NCBI RefSeq assembly: GCF_014203645.1
Contig: NZ_JACHJL010000009.1
Location: forward strand, 248,001 to 312,000
DNA: 64,000 nt
Reading direction: 5' to 3'
Source: Streptomyces zagrosensis
GTDB taxonomy: Bacteria; Actinomycetota; Actinomycetes; Streptomycetales; Streptomycetaceae
In this document: piece after piece, positions 25,289 through 34,542 of the stretch
Layout of the letters: every line of letters begins with the position of its first letter
How positions within the stretch are numbered: the first letter of the stretch is position 1
Translations under genes and position numbers: made by a program
Notes under the pieces: model-generated
Database searches by the model: none
What the model was told of the DNA's origin: nothing
Seen by the model: only the letters and a program-made list of their open reading frames with translations

Positions 25289-27030
25289 ACGACCGGGTCC
25301 CGCCGTGGATGCTCCGCGAACTCGGCAGGGCCGAGGGCGGAGCACAGACCTTGGGCGTCCTGATAGCCGGGCAGCGCACCCGCAGGCTGTTGCTGGTGCG
25401 ATTGCTTTTGGACGCGGTACGAGCCGCCCCGCCCACCGTGCTCGCCCCCTCGGCCGCGGCGCTGGCCCGTGAGCACTGGGCGCTCCTTGAGGCCGCCGAC
25501 CGGGCCGCTCCCGACCTGGCCCGCGCGACCTTGTACTACCCGCTGGTCGGGCCCTGGGCCGAACGCTGCGTCCGGCTGCTCACCACGCCGCCGCACGAGA
25601 TGCCGCCGGCCCCCGCCGATCAGGCGGCTCCGCGCATCGCGGATGACCTCGCCCACCTCGGGGGACTGGCCGTCGTCGCGGCGGCGCGTGCTGGCATAGG
25701 GTTTCGTGCCCTGCTCGCCGTGCGGGACGGCTGGGTGCCGCTGCCCGCGCTCGGCGCGCTGCGGATACGGCCCCATGCCGAGGTGCCACCCGCCGTGGCG
25801 GGTCCCGTGTCCCTCGCTGGCCAGGCGCACCCTGCTGTCCCTGCTGTCCCTGCGGCACCAACAGGCCCTGCGGCCCCACTTGAGCGCGTAACCCGGTCCG
25901 GGCGCGAGCCGGGCGCAGACCCCGGCCCTAGCGCCAGCCCCGGCCCTAGCACGAGCCCCACCCCCAGCTCCGGTCCCGGCACTGACCCCGTTCGGGGCGA
26001 CGCCATCGACGCCCCACCGCGCACCGCTGGGAACGGCCCGCGCGGACACCCGCCGCACGCCCCGTGGCCGCCCGATGTCGCTGGACCCGGCCCCGACTAT
26101 GGCCCGCGTCCCGGCCCTGGGCGCACCGTCGAGGTTCGGGGCGCGGACGGGGTGCTGACCGTGATCGGGCCCGGCCTCCCTCCGGTCGTGCTGCGGCCCG
26201 ATGGGCACGGCGGATGGCGCTCGGACGATCCACGCTGGCATCCCGCGCACGCGCTGGAGGAGGCACCACATCGGGTGGTCCTCGATGACAGCGACCCGTA
26301 TCGCGCGGTGGACAACGCCCTGAAGCGGCACGGCCTGTTCGCCTTCGGCACGCTGACGCCCGGCGAGCGGGAGCAGTGGCAGACGATGTGGCGCGCGGCG
26401 CTGCCGATGCTGACCGTCGGCGGGCAGCGCCCGCTGGTTGACGCCGGCCTCTTGGACTGTGTGGTGCCGATGACCCGCCCACCCGAAGTGCCGCCGCGCG
26501 ACGGCAACGGCGCGCACTCCAGCGGCACCCGCAGGGAGGCGTTCGGCGCGGTATTGGCCAGCGCCCCCAGCGGACCCGCCTCCCTCGCGGCCACCTTGGT
26601 GCACGAGCTGCATCACGCCAAGCTCTCCGCCGTCAGTGACCTCGTCCCGCTGCACACCGCCAACTCCCCACGCCACTACTGGGCCCCCTGGCGCCCCGAC
26701 GCCCGCCCCTTCGACGGGCTGCTGCAAGGGGCGTACGCCCATCTGGCGCTGGCCGACTACTGGCAGCGCGTGGCGCTTGCCCCGGTCGGCGCCGAGCTAC
26801 GCGACCAGGCGTGGGCCGAGCACGCCAGATGCCGGGAGCAGGTTGGGGCGATACTGCCCACACTGTCCGGCTCGCACCAACTCACCGAGCCGGGCCGGAT
26901 GGTGGTCAACGAGTTGGCCGCACTGCACACTCGAATGAAGGGCAAGCCCCCTCCAGCCAGGTATCTGGCGCGTGCTGCGGCCTATGTGGAAACGGCCCGT
27001 CTCACCTGGCGGAGGCAGCACACACGATGA
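25285..27030 (+). CDS. HEXXH-motif putative peptide-modification protein of the FxSxx system
   Basis: A 581-residue protein whose start overlaps the fxsB stop (GTGA). The zinc-protease-like motif H440-E-L-H-H444 sits in LVHELHHAKLSAVSDLVPL, followed by WRPDARPFDGLLQGAYAHLA. This is the pattern of the HEXXH domain family that accompanies radical SAM RiPP genes. A Pro/Gly/Ala/Ser linker of about 80 residues (DPGPSASPGPS repeats) splits the protein near residues 205-285. It may cleave the leader or modify the peptide further, but no reaction has been shown from sequence. The domain order suggests membrane-free cytoplasmic action. Confidence 0.82.
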   Translation: MNDRVPPWMLRELGRAEGGAQTLGVLIAGQRTRRLLLVRLLLDAVRAAPPTVLAPSAAALAREHWALLEAADRAAPDLARATLYYPLVGPWAERCVRLLTTPPHEMPPAPADQAAPRIADDLAHLGGLAVVAAARAGIGFRALLAVRDGWVPLPALGALRIRPHAEVPPAVAGPVSLAGQAHPAVPAVPAAPTGPAAPLERVTRSGREPGADPGPSASPGPSTSPTPSSGPGTDPVRGDAIDAPPRTAGNGPRGHPPHAPWPPDVAGPGPDYGPRPGPGRTVEVRGADGVLTVIGPGLPPVVLRPDGHGGWRSDDPRWHPAHALEEAPHRVVLDDSDPYRAVDNALKRHGLFAFGTLTPGEREQWQTMWRAALPMLTVGGQRPLVDAGLLDCVVPMTRPPEVPPRDGNGAHSSGTRREAFGAVLASAPSGPASLAATLVHELHHAKLSAVSDLVPLHTANSPRHYWAPWRPDARPFDGLLQGAYAHLALADYWQRVALAPVGAELRDQAWAEHARCREQVGAILPTLSGSHQLTEPGRMVVNELAALHTRMKGKPPPARYLARAAAYVETARLTWRRQHTR

Positions 27031-27097
27031 ACTGCCCCGTGGTGAAACGCAGGTGTATGTTCCCCATCACAGGAGCTGACGGGCCGTCTGAGGCCCG

Positions 27098-27152
27098 CGC
27101 GCTGTTCGTATCGCATGGAGCAATACGCGCTGTTCGTATCGCATGGAGCAAT
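27098..27152 (+). repeat. 28-bp tandem direct repeat before the FxsT gene
   Basis: A 27-base sequence containing TTCGTATCGCATGGAGCAAT is present at 27098-27124 and again, identical, at 27126-27152. The second copy ends 17 bases before the FxsT start. Two identical helical-turn-spaced copies suggest paired operators or a recent duplication. Confidence 0.75.
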
Positions 27153-27169
27153 GCAAGGGAGACGGTCGG

Positions 27170-30169
27170 ATGGCCGTAGTGCGAAAGTCACCCGCTGCCG
27201 CCGAGCGGCAGCCCGTCACCGTCAGCTTCGCCGGTTTCAACCGGGCCTGGGCGGCCTGGATCGGTGACCGGCTCGAACGTCATGGTCACCGGGTGTCCTT
27301 CCAGCGCTGGGACCCGCCGGTCGAGACGCCGTTGGAAGACTCGCTGCGCGACCTGCTGCTCGCCGACGGACGTGTCCTGCTCATCCTCAGCGACTGGTAC
27401 TTCCAACTCGGCCCCCGCTCGCACGACGACTGGAACAAGGCGTTGCGTGCCGTCGTCGTCCCCCACACCGACCGGTTCGCTGCCATCACCGTCACCAACG
27501 CCGCGATGCCCACCGCAACCGCCGCCCTCAACGTCGCCGAACTCGGTGCGGCAGGACCACGCGAGGCCGAACGCCGACTCCTCGCCCGCCTCGGCACTCC
27601 CTACAGCGTGACGCCCAGCACTGCGGCCGAGCCCACCGGCCCGCGCTTCCCCCGCGACCAACCCCGGGTGTGGGGCGGCGTACCGCGCCGCAACATCCGC
27701 TTCACCGGCCGCGAGGGCTTGCTCAGCGAGATCTACCACCAGCTCAACCAGGCCGAGTCAGCCGCCGCCGTGGTCACCCTGCTCGGCATGTCCGGCGTCG
27801 GCAAGACCCAGACGGCCGCCGAGTACGTGTACCGCTTCGGCTCCGAGTACGACATGGTCTGGTGGGTCCCCGCCGACCAGCGCGGCACACTGCGCCAACG
27901 ACTGGCCGAACTCGCCCCGGCACTCGGCCTGAGCGCGGGACCCGAGTACGGCGAGCGGCTGCGGGCCGTACACGACGCGCTGCGCCGCGGCACTCCGTAC
28001 AGCCGCTGGCTTTTGATCCTCGATGGCGCGGACGAGCCGGAAACCGTCGCCGACCTGCTGCCCAGCGGCCCCGGGCATGTGCTGATCACCTCGCAAAACC
28101 GCGATTGGGACGAGCACAACACCTCCCTCGTGGAGATCCCCGTCTACGGCAGGGACGAAAGCGTGGCGTTCGTGCGGCGCAGGGCGCGGCGCATCGGCCC
28201 GCACGAAGCGGACCTGCTCGCGGATGCGCTCGGTGACCTGCCGCTGGCCCTGGACCAGACCGCAGGCTCCCTCAACGACTCCACGATGCCGGTCCCGGAG
28301 TACATCGAACTGCTGCGCAACGGCGCGGACATCGAGGTCGGTCTGAAGGTGGCGGCCGACTTCCCGATGACCTACTACACCGCCTTCTCCATACTGCTCA
28401 ACCGGCTGCGCGAGTCCGTGCCCGAGGCGGTGGACCTGCTGCGGCTGTGCTCCTTCTTCGCCCCCGGCCCGGTGCCGCTGGGGCTGCTGCGCGAACTGCC
28501 CGCGCGCGATCTGCCCGAGCAGTTGCGCGGGCTGATGGACGACCCGTTGCGCTGGACGTCGTCGATCAGCAAGCTCGTGCAGTATTCGGTGGTCCGCACC
28601 GAAAACCCGCAAGAAGGCACCGACGAACCCATCGCCGGCACCGAGGTGTTGCACCTGCACCGCATGGTGCACCAGACGGTACGGGCCGGCATGCCGGACG
28701 AGGACCGCGAGGAATACTCCCGGGTGGCCCGCAGGGCGCTGGCCAACTCCGACCCGGGCCGCCCCACCGACACCCGGCTATGGCCCCGGTACGCCGAACT
28801 GGTACCGCACCTGGAGGCATCCGGCTCGCTCACCAGCACGCACGGCGCGGTGCAACGCCTGGTCATGAACTGTCTGCGTTATCTCTTCCTCAGCGGCGAG
28901 TACCGCGCCGGGCTCCAGATCGCCGACCGGGTCGCGCCGGCGTGGCGCGAACTCCTCGGCCCCACCCATCCGCGCGTGTGGGACTTGGCCTACCACCACG
29001 TCAACTTGCTGCGTGTGGTCGGCCGGTACAGCGAGGCGGAACGCCTCGACCGGGCCGCCGTTGACCACCTGCGGGCGGAACGCGGCCAGCAGGACCTGGA
29101 CCTGCTGCGCGCGGCTACCGGGCTCGCCGCCGACCTGCGCGCGCTCGCCCGCTACGACGAGGCGCTCCAGCTCCAGCAGACGGTGCTGGATGAGTACACC
29201 GAACTCGTCGGCGAGCAGGACTCCCGCACCCTCGGCGCGCTCAACAACCTCGCCGTCTCCTACCGCGTACTCGGCCGCTACGAGGAGGCCCTGGAGATGG
29301 ATCGGCGGGCGCTTGAGGCCCGCCGGGAGCATCTGCGGCCCCGGCACAACTGGACCCTGTTCTCCGAGATCAACTACGCCTGGGACCTACGCCTGCTCGG
29401 CCGCTACGAGGAGGCCATCTCCATCCAGGAGCAGAGCGTCACAGCGCACCAGGACGTGATGGGGTCCGACAACCCGCAGACCCTACGTGCCGAACACAAC
29501 CTGGCCATGTGCCAATACCGGCTGGGAGAGCGCGCCCGGGCCATGACGCTGCTGGCCGACACGTTGGAACGCTGCGAGCGCGTCCTTGGCGACGAGGACC
29601 CGCTGACGCTGATGGCCGCCTCCAGCTACGGCTGTATGCAGCGCGAGCACGGGGACCTCGACCTGGCGCGCCACCTGGGGGAGCGGGTGCTCACCCGCTA
29701 CCGCGAGATGCTCGGCCACCGCCACCCGTACGCCGTTGGCAGCTCCGTCAACCATGCCCTGGTGCTACGCGCGGCCGGTGAGCGCCAGTCGTCGGAGATG
29801 CTGATCGAGGAAGCGCTGGTCACGATGGCCGACACGGTCGGCGAGCGCCATCCGTGGACCCTGGGCATCGCCCTCAACGCCTCCGCCACCCGCAACCTGG
29901 CGGGCGACCCGGAGGGCGCCGCGGACCTGAGCCGCAAGACGGGCCGACTGGCCGCCGAAATGCTGGGCGCGCGGCACCCGTTGTCGCTGTCATGTCAGGT
30001 GGCGCTCGCGGCCGACCTGCGAGCGCTACGGGACCGCCAACAGGCCGACAAGGTGGAAGAGGCAGCCCTGAGCGCCTTGTCCGCCACCCTCGGCCCCCAG
30101 CACGTCCACACCATCTCGGCCCGCTCCCGGGCCAGGCCGTTCTGGGACTTCGAGAACCACGCGCACTAG
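27170..30169 (+). CDS. fxsT: FxSxx-COOH system TIR-NB-ARC-TPR protein (FxsT)
   Basis: A 999-residue STAND-type protein. The TIR-like domain comes first (about residues 15-135: VTVSFAGFNRAWAAWIGDRL, VLLILSDWYF). The NB-ARC NTPase follows with P-loop LLGMSGVGKTQTA (about 203-215) and LILDGADEPETV as Walker B; a GLPLAL-type GDLPLALDQTAG is also present. The C-terminal 400 residues are TPR repeats built on Y-EA-L/LGRYEEA units. ATG 27170 has AAGGGAGA upstream. It closes the Fxs run and ends before a strong terminator facing kgd. Such a protein fits a receptor that senses a ligand, possibly the Fxs peptide, and signals through its TIR domain; this is inference. Confidence 0.87.
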   Translation: MAVVRKSPAAAERQPVTVSFAGFNRAWAAWIGDRLERHGHRVSFQRWDPPVETPLEDSLRDLLLADGRVLLILSDWYFQLGPRSHDDWNKALRAVVVPHTDRFAAITVTNAAMPTATAALNVAELGAAGPREAERRLLARLGTPYSVTPSTAAEPTGPRFPRDQPRVWGGVPRRNIRFTGREGLLSEIYHQLNQAESAAAVVTLLGMSGVGKTQTAAEYVYRFGSEYDMVWWVPADQRGTLRQRLAELAPALGLSAGPEYGERLRAVHDALRRGTPYSRWLLILDGADEPETVADLLPSGPGHVLITSQNRDWDEHNTSLVEIPVYGRDESVAFVRRRARRIGPHEADLLADALGDLPLALDQTAGSLNDSTMPVPEYIELLRNGADIEVGLKVAADFPMTYYTAFSILLNRLRESVPEAVDLLRLCSFFAPGPVPLGLLRELPARDLPEQLRGLMDDPLRWTSSISKLVQYSVVRTENPQEGTDEPIAGTEVLHLHRMVHQTVRAGMPDEDREEYSRVARRALANSDPGRPTDTRLWPRYAELVPHLEASGSLTSTHGAVQRLVMNCLRYLFLSGEYRAGLQIADRVAPAWRELLGPTHPRVWDLAYHHVNLLRVVGRYSEAERLDRAAVDHLRAERGQQDLDLLRAATGLAADLRALARYDEALQLQQTVLDEYTELVGEQDSRTLGALNNLAVSYRVLGRYEEALEMDRRALEARREHLRPRHNWTLFSEINYAWDLRLLGRYEEAISIQEQSVTAHQDVMGSDNPQTLRAEHNLAMCQYRLGERARAMTLLADTLERCERVLGDEDPLTLMAASSYGCMQREHGDLDLARHLGERVLTRYREMLGHRHPYAVGSSVNHALVLRAAGERQSSEMLIEEALVTMADTVGERHPWTLGIALNASATRNLAGDPEGAADLSRKTGRLAAEMLGARHPLSLSCQVALAADLRALRDRQQADKVEEAALSALSATLGPQHVHTISARSRARPFWDFENHAH

Positions 30170-30300
30170 CAGGGTGAGGGAGGCCTGCCGGACCTGATTG
30201 CGCCGGTGAGTGCCAGGTCCGGGGCGGAGCCGAAGCAGCCGCAGAGCAGCGCTCATCTCCTCAGCCGTGCTACCGCAGGCCTGCCTTCGCCGTGCTATCA

Positions 30301-30317
30301 CCAAGCGCCGCGCTTGG
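30301..30317. repeat. Inverted repeat CCAAGCG / CGCTTGG
   Basis: A perfect 7-bp inverted repeat with a 3-base centre, standing immediately before the main terminator hairpin. It is probably part of the composite end region between fxsT and kgd. Confidence 0.4.
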
Positions 30318-30324
30318 CGCACAC

Positions 30325-30367
30325 CGAGGGCCCGGCTCCCCGATTGTCACGGGGAGCCGGGCCCTCG
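30325..30367. terminator. Strong bidirectional terminator between fxsT and kgd
   Basis: GAGGGCCCGGCTCCCC (30326-30341) pairs with GGGGAGCCGGGCCCTC (30351-30366) and a closing C-G pair gives 17 perfect base pairs, with a 9-base loop. It separates two convergent genes. Confidence 0.85.
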
Positions 30368-30430
30368 ATTGGTGAGTTCCTACGGTGGTGCGGTGCGAAC
30401 CGCTCCGCACCGGTCGTAGCGCGTCGCAGG

Positions 30431-33400
30431 CTAGAGGTCGAACACCTCGTTCACCAGCGCCTGCTGCTCGGCCTGGTGGCGCTTGTTGGAGCCAACGGCC
30501 GGGGAGGAGGAGTGCGACCGGGAGACCCGGCGCAGCCGCTCGGCCGGCGGCAGGTCGGCGCCGACACCCAATTCCAGGTGGTCGATCAGGTTCAGCGCGA
30601 TGAACGGCCACGCACCCTGGTTGGCGGGCTCCTCCTGGGCCCACACGTACTGCCGCACGCCCGGGTACTTGGCCATCTCGGCCTGGAGCTCCTTGCCGGG
30701 CAGCGGGTACAGCCGCTCGATACGCACCAGCGCCGTATCGTTCGCGCCCCGCTTGTCCCGCTCGGCCACCAGGTCGTAGTAGACCTTGCCGGAGCAGAAG
30801 ACGACCTTGTGCACGTTCGCCGCATTGGCCTCGGCAACCGGGTCGCCGATCACCGGGCGGAAGCCGCCGGTGGTGAACTCCTCCGTACTGGAGGACGCCG
30901 CCTTCAGCCGCAGCAGCACCTTCGGGGTGAAGATGATCAGCGGCTTGTGGTGCGGGTTGTGCACCTGCCAGCGCAGCAGGTGGAAGTAGTTCGACGGCAA
31001 CGTCGGCATGGCGACGGTCATGTTGTTCTGCGCGCACAGTTGCAGGAAGCGCTCGGGGCGGGCCGAGGAGTGGTCCGGGCCCTGACCCTCGTAGCCGTGC
31101 GGCAGCAGCAGCGTGACGCCAGAGGTCTGGCCCCACTTCTGCTCGGACGAGGAGATGAACTCGTCCACAACGGTTTGCGCGCCGTTGACGAAGTCACCGA
31201 ACTGCGCCTCCCACATGACCAGCGACTCCGGCCGGGCCAGCGAGTAGCCGTACTCGAAGCCCATCGCCGCGTACTCGCTGAGCAGCGAGTCGTAGACGTT
31301 GTACCGGGCCTGGTCATCGGCCAGGTACAGCAGCGGGGTGTAGTCCTCGCCGGTCTCACGGTCCACCAGTACGGCGTGCCGCTGGCCGAAGGTGCCGCGA
31401 CGGGAGTCTTGACCCGCGAGCCGCACCGGGGTGCCTTCCATCAGCAGCGAGCCGATGGCCAGGGTTTCGCCCATGCCCCAGTCGATCGTGTCGTCCTCGA
31501 TCATCGCCATCCGGCGCTGGAGCTGCGGCAGCAGCCGGGGGTGGACGGTGACCCGATCGGGGATGTTGACCTGGGACTCGGCGATCCGCTTGACGACCTC
31601 CTGGGAGATCGCGGTTTCCACATGCACCGGGAACTCGGCCTGTGGCTGCGGCACCTGGGTCGGGGCCGGGGCCGACGTGGCGTCCCTGACCTCGGTGAAG
31701 ACCTTCTCCAACTGACCCTGGAAGTCCTGTAGCGCCTGCTCTGCCTCTTCCAGCGTGATGTCGCCCCGGCCGATCAGCGACTCGGTGTACAGCTTGCGCA
31801 CCGAACGCTTCTTGTCGATCAGGTCGTACATCAGCGGCTGGGTGAAACCGGGGTTGTCGGTCTCGTTGTGGCCGCGACGGCGGTAGCAGATCAGGTCGAT
31901 GACCACGTCCTTGTTGAACGCCTGCCGGAACTCGAAGGCCAGCCGCGCAACGCGCACCACGGCCTCCGGGTCGTCACCGTTCACGTGGAAGATCGGCGCC
32001 TCGATCATGCGGGCCACATCGGTGGCGTACATCGAGGAGCGGGACGCGGCCGGGGCAGCGGTGAAGCCGACCTGGTTGTTGATGACGATGTGCACGGTGC
32101 CGCCGCAGCGGTAGCCGCGCAACTGCGACATGTTCAGCGTCTCCGCGACGACGCCCTGCCCCGCGAAGGCCGCGTCACCGTGCAACTGGAGCGGTAGGAC
32201 GGTGAAGTCCGTGCCGCCCTTGCCGATGATGTCCTGCCTGGCGCGTGCAACACCCTCGACGACCGGGTCCACCGCTTCCAGGTGGGAGGGGTTGGCGGTG
32301 AGCGAGACCTGAATCTGCTCGCCGTCCAGGCCCGTGAAGGTGCCCTCGGCGCCCAGGTGGTACTTCACGTCACCGGAGCCGTGCATCGACTTCGGGTCGA
32401 GGTTGCCCTCGAACTCGCGGAAGATCTGCGCGTACGACTTGCCGACGATGTTGGCCAGCACGTTCAGCCGACCACGGTGGGCCATGCCGATGACGACCTC
32501 GTCGAGACGCGACTCGGCGGCCGAGTCGATCACGGCGTCGAGGAGCGGAATGACCGATTCGCCGCCCTCAAGCGAGAACCGCTTCTGCCCGACGTACTTG
32601 GTCTGCAAGAACGTCTCGAACGCCTCCGCGGCGTTCAGCCGACGCAGGATGCGCAGCTGCTCCTCGCGCTCCGGCTTGGAGTGCGGGCGCTCCACCCGGT
32701 CCTGAATCCACTTGCGCTGCTTCGGGTCCTGGATGTGCATGAACTCGATGCCGGTGGTGCGGCAGTACGAGTCGCGCAGCACGCCCAAGATGTCGCGCAG
32801 CTTCATCATCGACTTGCCGGAGAAGCCACCGACCGCGAACTCGCGCTCCAGGTCCCACAGCGTGAGCCCGTGCTCGGTGATGTCGAGGTCGGGGTGCTTG
32901 CGCTGGCGGTACTCCAGCGGGTCGGTGTCGGCCATGACGTGGCCGCGGACCCGGTAGGAGTGGATCAGCTCGAAGACCCGCGCCGCCTTGGTGACGTCGT
33001 CGTCGTGTGAGGCGTCGATGTCCCGCAGCCAGCGGATCGGCTCGTACGGGATGCGCAGCGACTTGAAGATGTCGTCGAAGAACTCGTTCTCGCCGAGCAG
33101 CAACTGGTTCATCACGCGCAGGAACTCGCCGGAGGCGGCGCCCTGGATCACACGATGGTCATAGGTGCTGGTCAGCGTCATGACCTTGGAGATACCGAGC
33201 TTGTTCAGGGTGTCCTGTGAGGTGCCCTGGAACTCCGCCGGGTAGTCCATCGCGCCGACGCCGATGATCAAGCCCTGGCCGGGCATCAGACGCGGCACGG
33301 AGTGCACGGTTCCGATGCCACCGGGGTTGGTCAGCGACGCGGTGACCCCGGTGAAGTCGTCCATCGTCAGCTTGTTGTCCCGGGCGCGGCGGACGATGTC

Positions 33401-34303
33401 CTCGTACGCCTGCCAGAACTCGAAGAAGTTGAGCGCCTCAGCCTTCTTGATGGCTGCGACGACAAGCTGCCGATCACCGTTCGGCTTCACCAGGTCGATG
33501 GCGAGGCCGAGGTTGATGTGCTCCGGCTTGACCAGGGTCGGCTTGCCGTCCTTCTCGGTGAAGGAGTTGTTCATCGTCGGCATGGCCTTCAGCGCCTGCA
33601 CCATGGCGTAGCCAATCAGGTGCGTGAAGGACACCTTGCCGCCGCGGGCGCGCTTGAGGTGGTTGTTGATGACGATGCGGTTGTCGAACAGCAGCTTCAC
33701 CGGCACTGCGCGCACGGACGTGGCCGTGGGCAGCTGAAGCGAGGCGTTCATGTTCTTCGCCACGGCCGCTGACGGGCCGCGCAACGTCACCAGCTCCGGC
33801 CCGCTGCTCGGCTCGGCCGGCTGAGGGGTGGCCTTGCCCTTGGGAGCGGGCCGGTCGGCAGGCGTGGCCTTGGCCGCTGCTGCCTTGCCGGGCGCTTCCT
33901 CGGCGGGCGCTGGCGGCGCCGCGGCGGGTTGTGCTGGCGCAGGCGCCGGGGCGCTGGCCGCGGGGGCCGCCGGCTGTGCCGGGGCCTGGGCCGGCGCCTG
34001 AGGGGCGCTTGCGGGCGTCTGCGGTGCGGCTGGGGCGGCAGCGTTCGATGCGATCCCGCCTTCGGGGCCCGGTGGAGCGACTACTCCTCCCGCCGCTGTT
34101 GGGGCCGACGCCCCGTCTTTGCCTGGCTTGTAGTCGGCGAAAAAGTCCCACCAGGCTCGGTCTACCGAGTTCGGGTCCTGGAGGTACTGCTGGTAGATCT
34201 CGTCAACGAGCCACTCATTGGGTCCGAACTCGGCGGGAGGGGTCTTCCCTGGCCCGTCTTGGTCGGTCGAGATGCTCGAAGTGTTGGGGGACTGTGGCGA
34301 CAC
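30431..34303 (-). CDS. kgd: Multifunctional 2-oxoglutarate decarboxylase / E1 with fused E2 domain (Kgd)
   Basis: A 1290-residue TCA-cycle enzyme. The N-terminus has the E1 helix (EWLVDEIYQQYLQDPNSVD), then a Pro/Ala linker (about 70-190), an E2-type acyltransferase domain with DHRVIQGAASGEF, then the ThDP-dependent E1 core (VIGMAHRGRLNVL) and its C-terminal domain. It has no lipoyl domain, as in other actinobacterial Kgd proteins. It makes succinyl-CoA or related products in the actinobacterial 2-oxoglutarate complex. The GTG at 34303 is chosen because VSPQSPNTSSISTDQ matches the usual N-terminus. Also called sucA. The two-component genes upstream run in the same direction. Confidence 0.93.
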   Translation of the reverse strand: MSPQSPNTSSISTDQDGPGKTPPAEFGPNEWLVDEIYQQYLQDPNSVDRAWWDFFADYKPGKDGASAPTAAGGVVAPPGPEGGIASNAAAPAAPQTPASAPQAPAQAPAQPAAPAASAPAPAPAQPAAAPPAPAEEAPGKAAAAKATPADRPAPKGKATPQPAEPSSGPELVTLRGPSAAVAKNMNASLQLPTATSVRAVPVKLLFDNRIVINNHLKRARGGKVSFTHLIGYAMVQALKAMPTMNNSFTEKDGKPTLVKPEHINLGLAIDLVKPNGDRQLVVAAIKKAEALNFFEFWQAYEDIVRRARDNKLTMDDFTGVTASLTNPGGIGTVHSVPRLMPGQGLIIGVGAMDYPAEFQGTSQDTLNKLGISKVMTLTSTYDHRVIQGAASGEFLRVMNQLLLGENEFFDDIFKSLRIPYEPIRWLRDIDASHDDDVTKAARVFELIHSYRVRGHVMADTDPLEYRQRKHPDLDITEHGLTLWDLEREFAVGGFSGKSMMKLRDILGVLRDSYCRTTGIEFMHIQDPKQRKWIQDRVERPHSKPEREEQLRILRRLNAAEAFETFLQTKYVGQKRFSLEGGESVIPLLDAVIDSAAESRLDEVVIGMAHRGRLNVLANIVGKSYAQIFREFEGNLDPKSMHGSGDVKYHLGAEGTFTGLDGEQIQVSLTANPSHLEAVDPVVEGVARARQDIIGKGGTDFTVLPLQLHGDAAFAGQGVVAETLNMSQLRGYRCGGTVHIVINNQVGFTAAPAASRSSMYATDVARMIEAPIFHVNGDDPEAVVRVARLAFEFRQAFNKDVVIDLICYRRRGHNETDNPGFTQPLMYDLIDKKRSVRKLYTESLIGRGDITLEEAEQALQDFQGQLEKVFTEVRDATSAPAPTQVPQPQAEFPVHVETAISQEVVKRIAESQVNIPDRVTVHPRLLPQLQRRMAMIEDDTIDWGMGETLAIGSLLMEGTPVRLAGQDSRRGTFGQRHAVLVDRETGEDYTPLLYLADDQARYNVYDSLLSEYAAMGFEYGYSLARPESLVMWEAQFGDFVNGAQTVVDEFISSSEQKWGQTSGVTLLLPHGYEGQGPDHSSARPERFLQLCAQNNMTVAMPTLPSNYFHLLRWQVHNPHHKPLIIFTPKVLLRLKAASSSTEEFTTGGFRPVIGDPVAEANAANVHKVVFCSGKVYYDLVAERDKRGANDTALVRIERLYPLPGKELQAEMAKYPGVRQYVWAQEEPANQGAWPFIALNLIDHLELGVGADLPPAERLRRVSRSHSSSPAVGSNKRHQAEQQALVNEVFDL

Positions 34304-34542
34304 GGCGGCAACCGCCCTCTTCCGCTTCCTAAGGTGGTGGACAGCGGAAATAAAGGCTACGCCTGTTGGGACGTTTGGTGCAGGCCGCACGGGCCAGGCG
34401 TCGCGTACATCACATTGATCGACGGGTTTCGGGGCATGACTTGGCGGGAAACACACGGGGTTTCCCGCGCCACACCCTTGCCAGGCCGTGACTCATCGCG
34501 CCCGCAACCTGCTGAATGTGTGCTTCCGCCACCGACCATACG

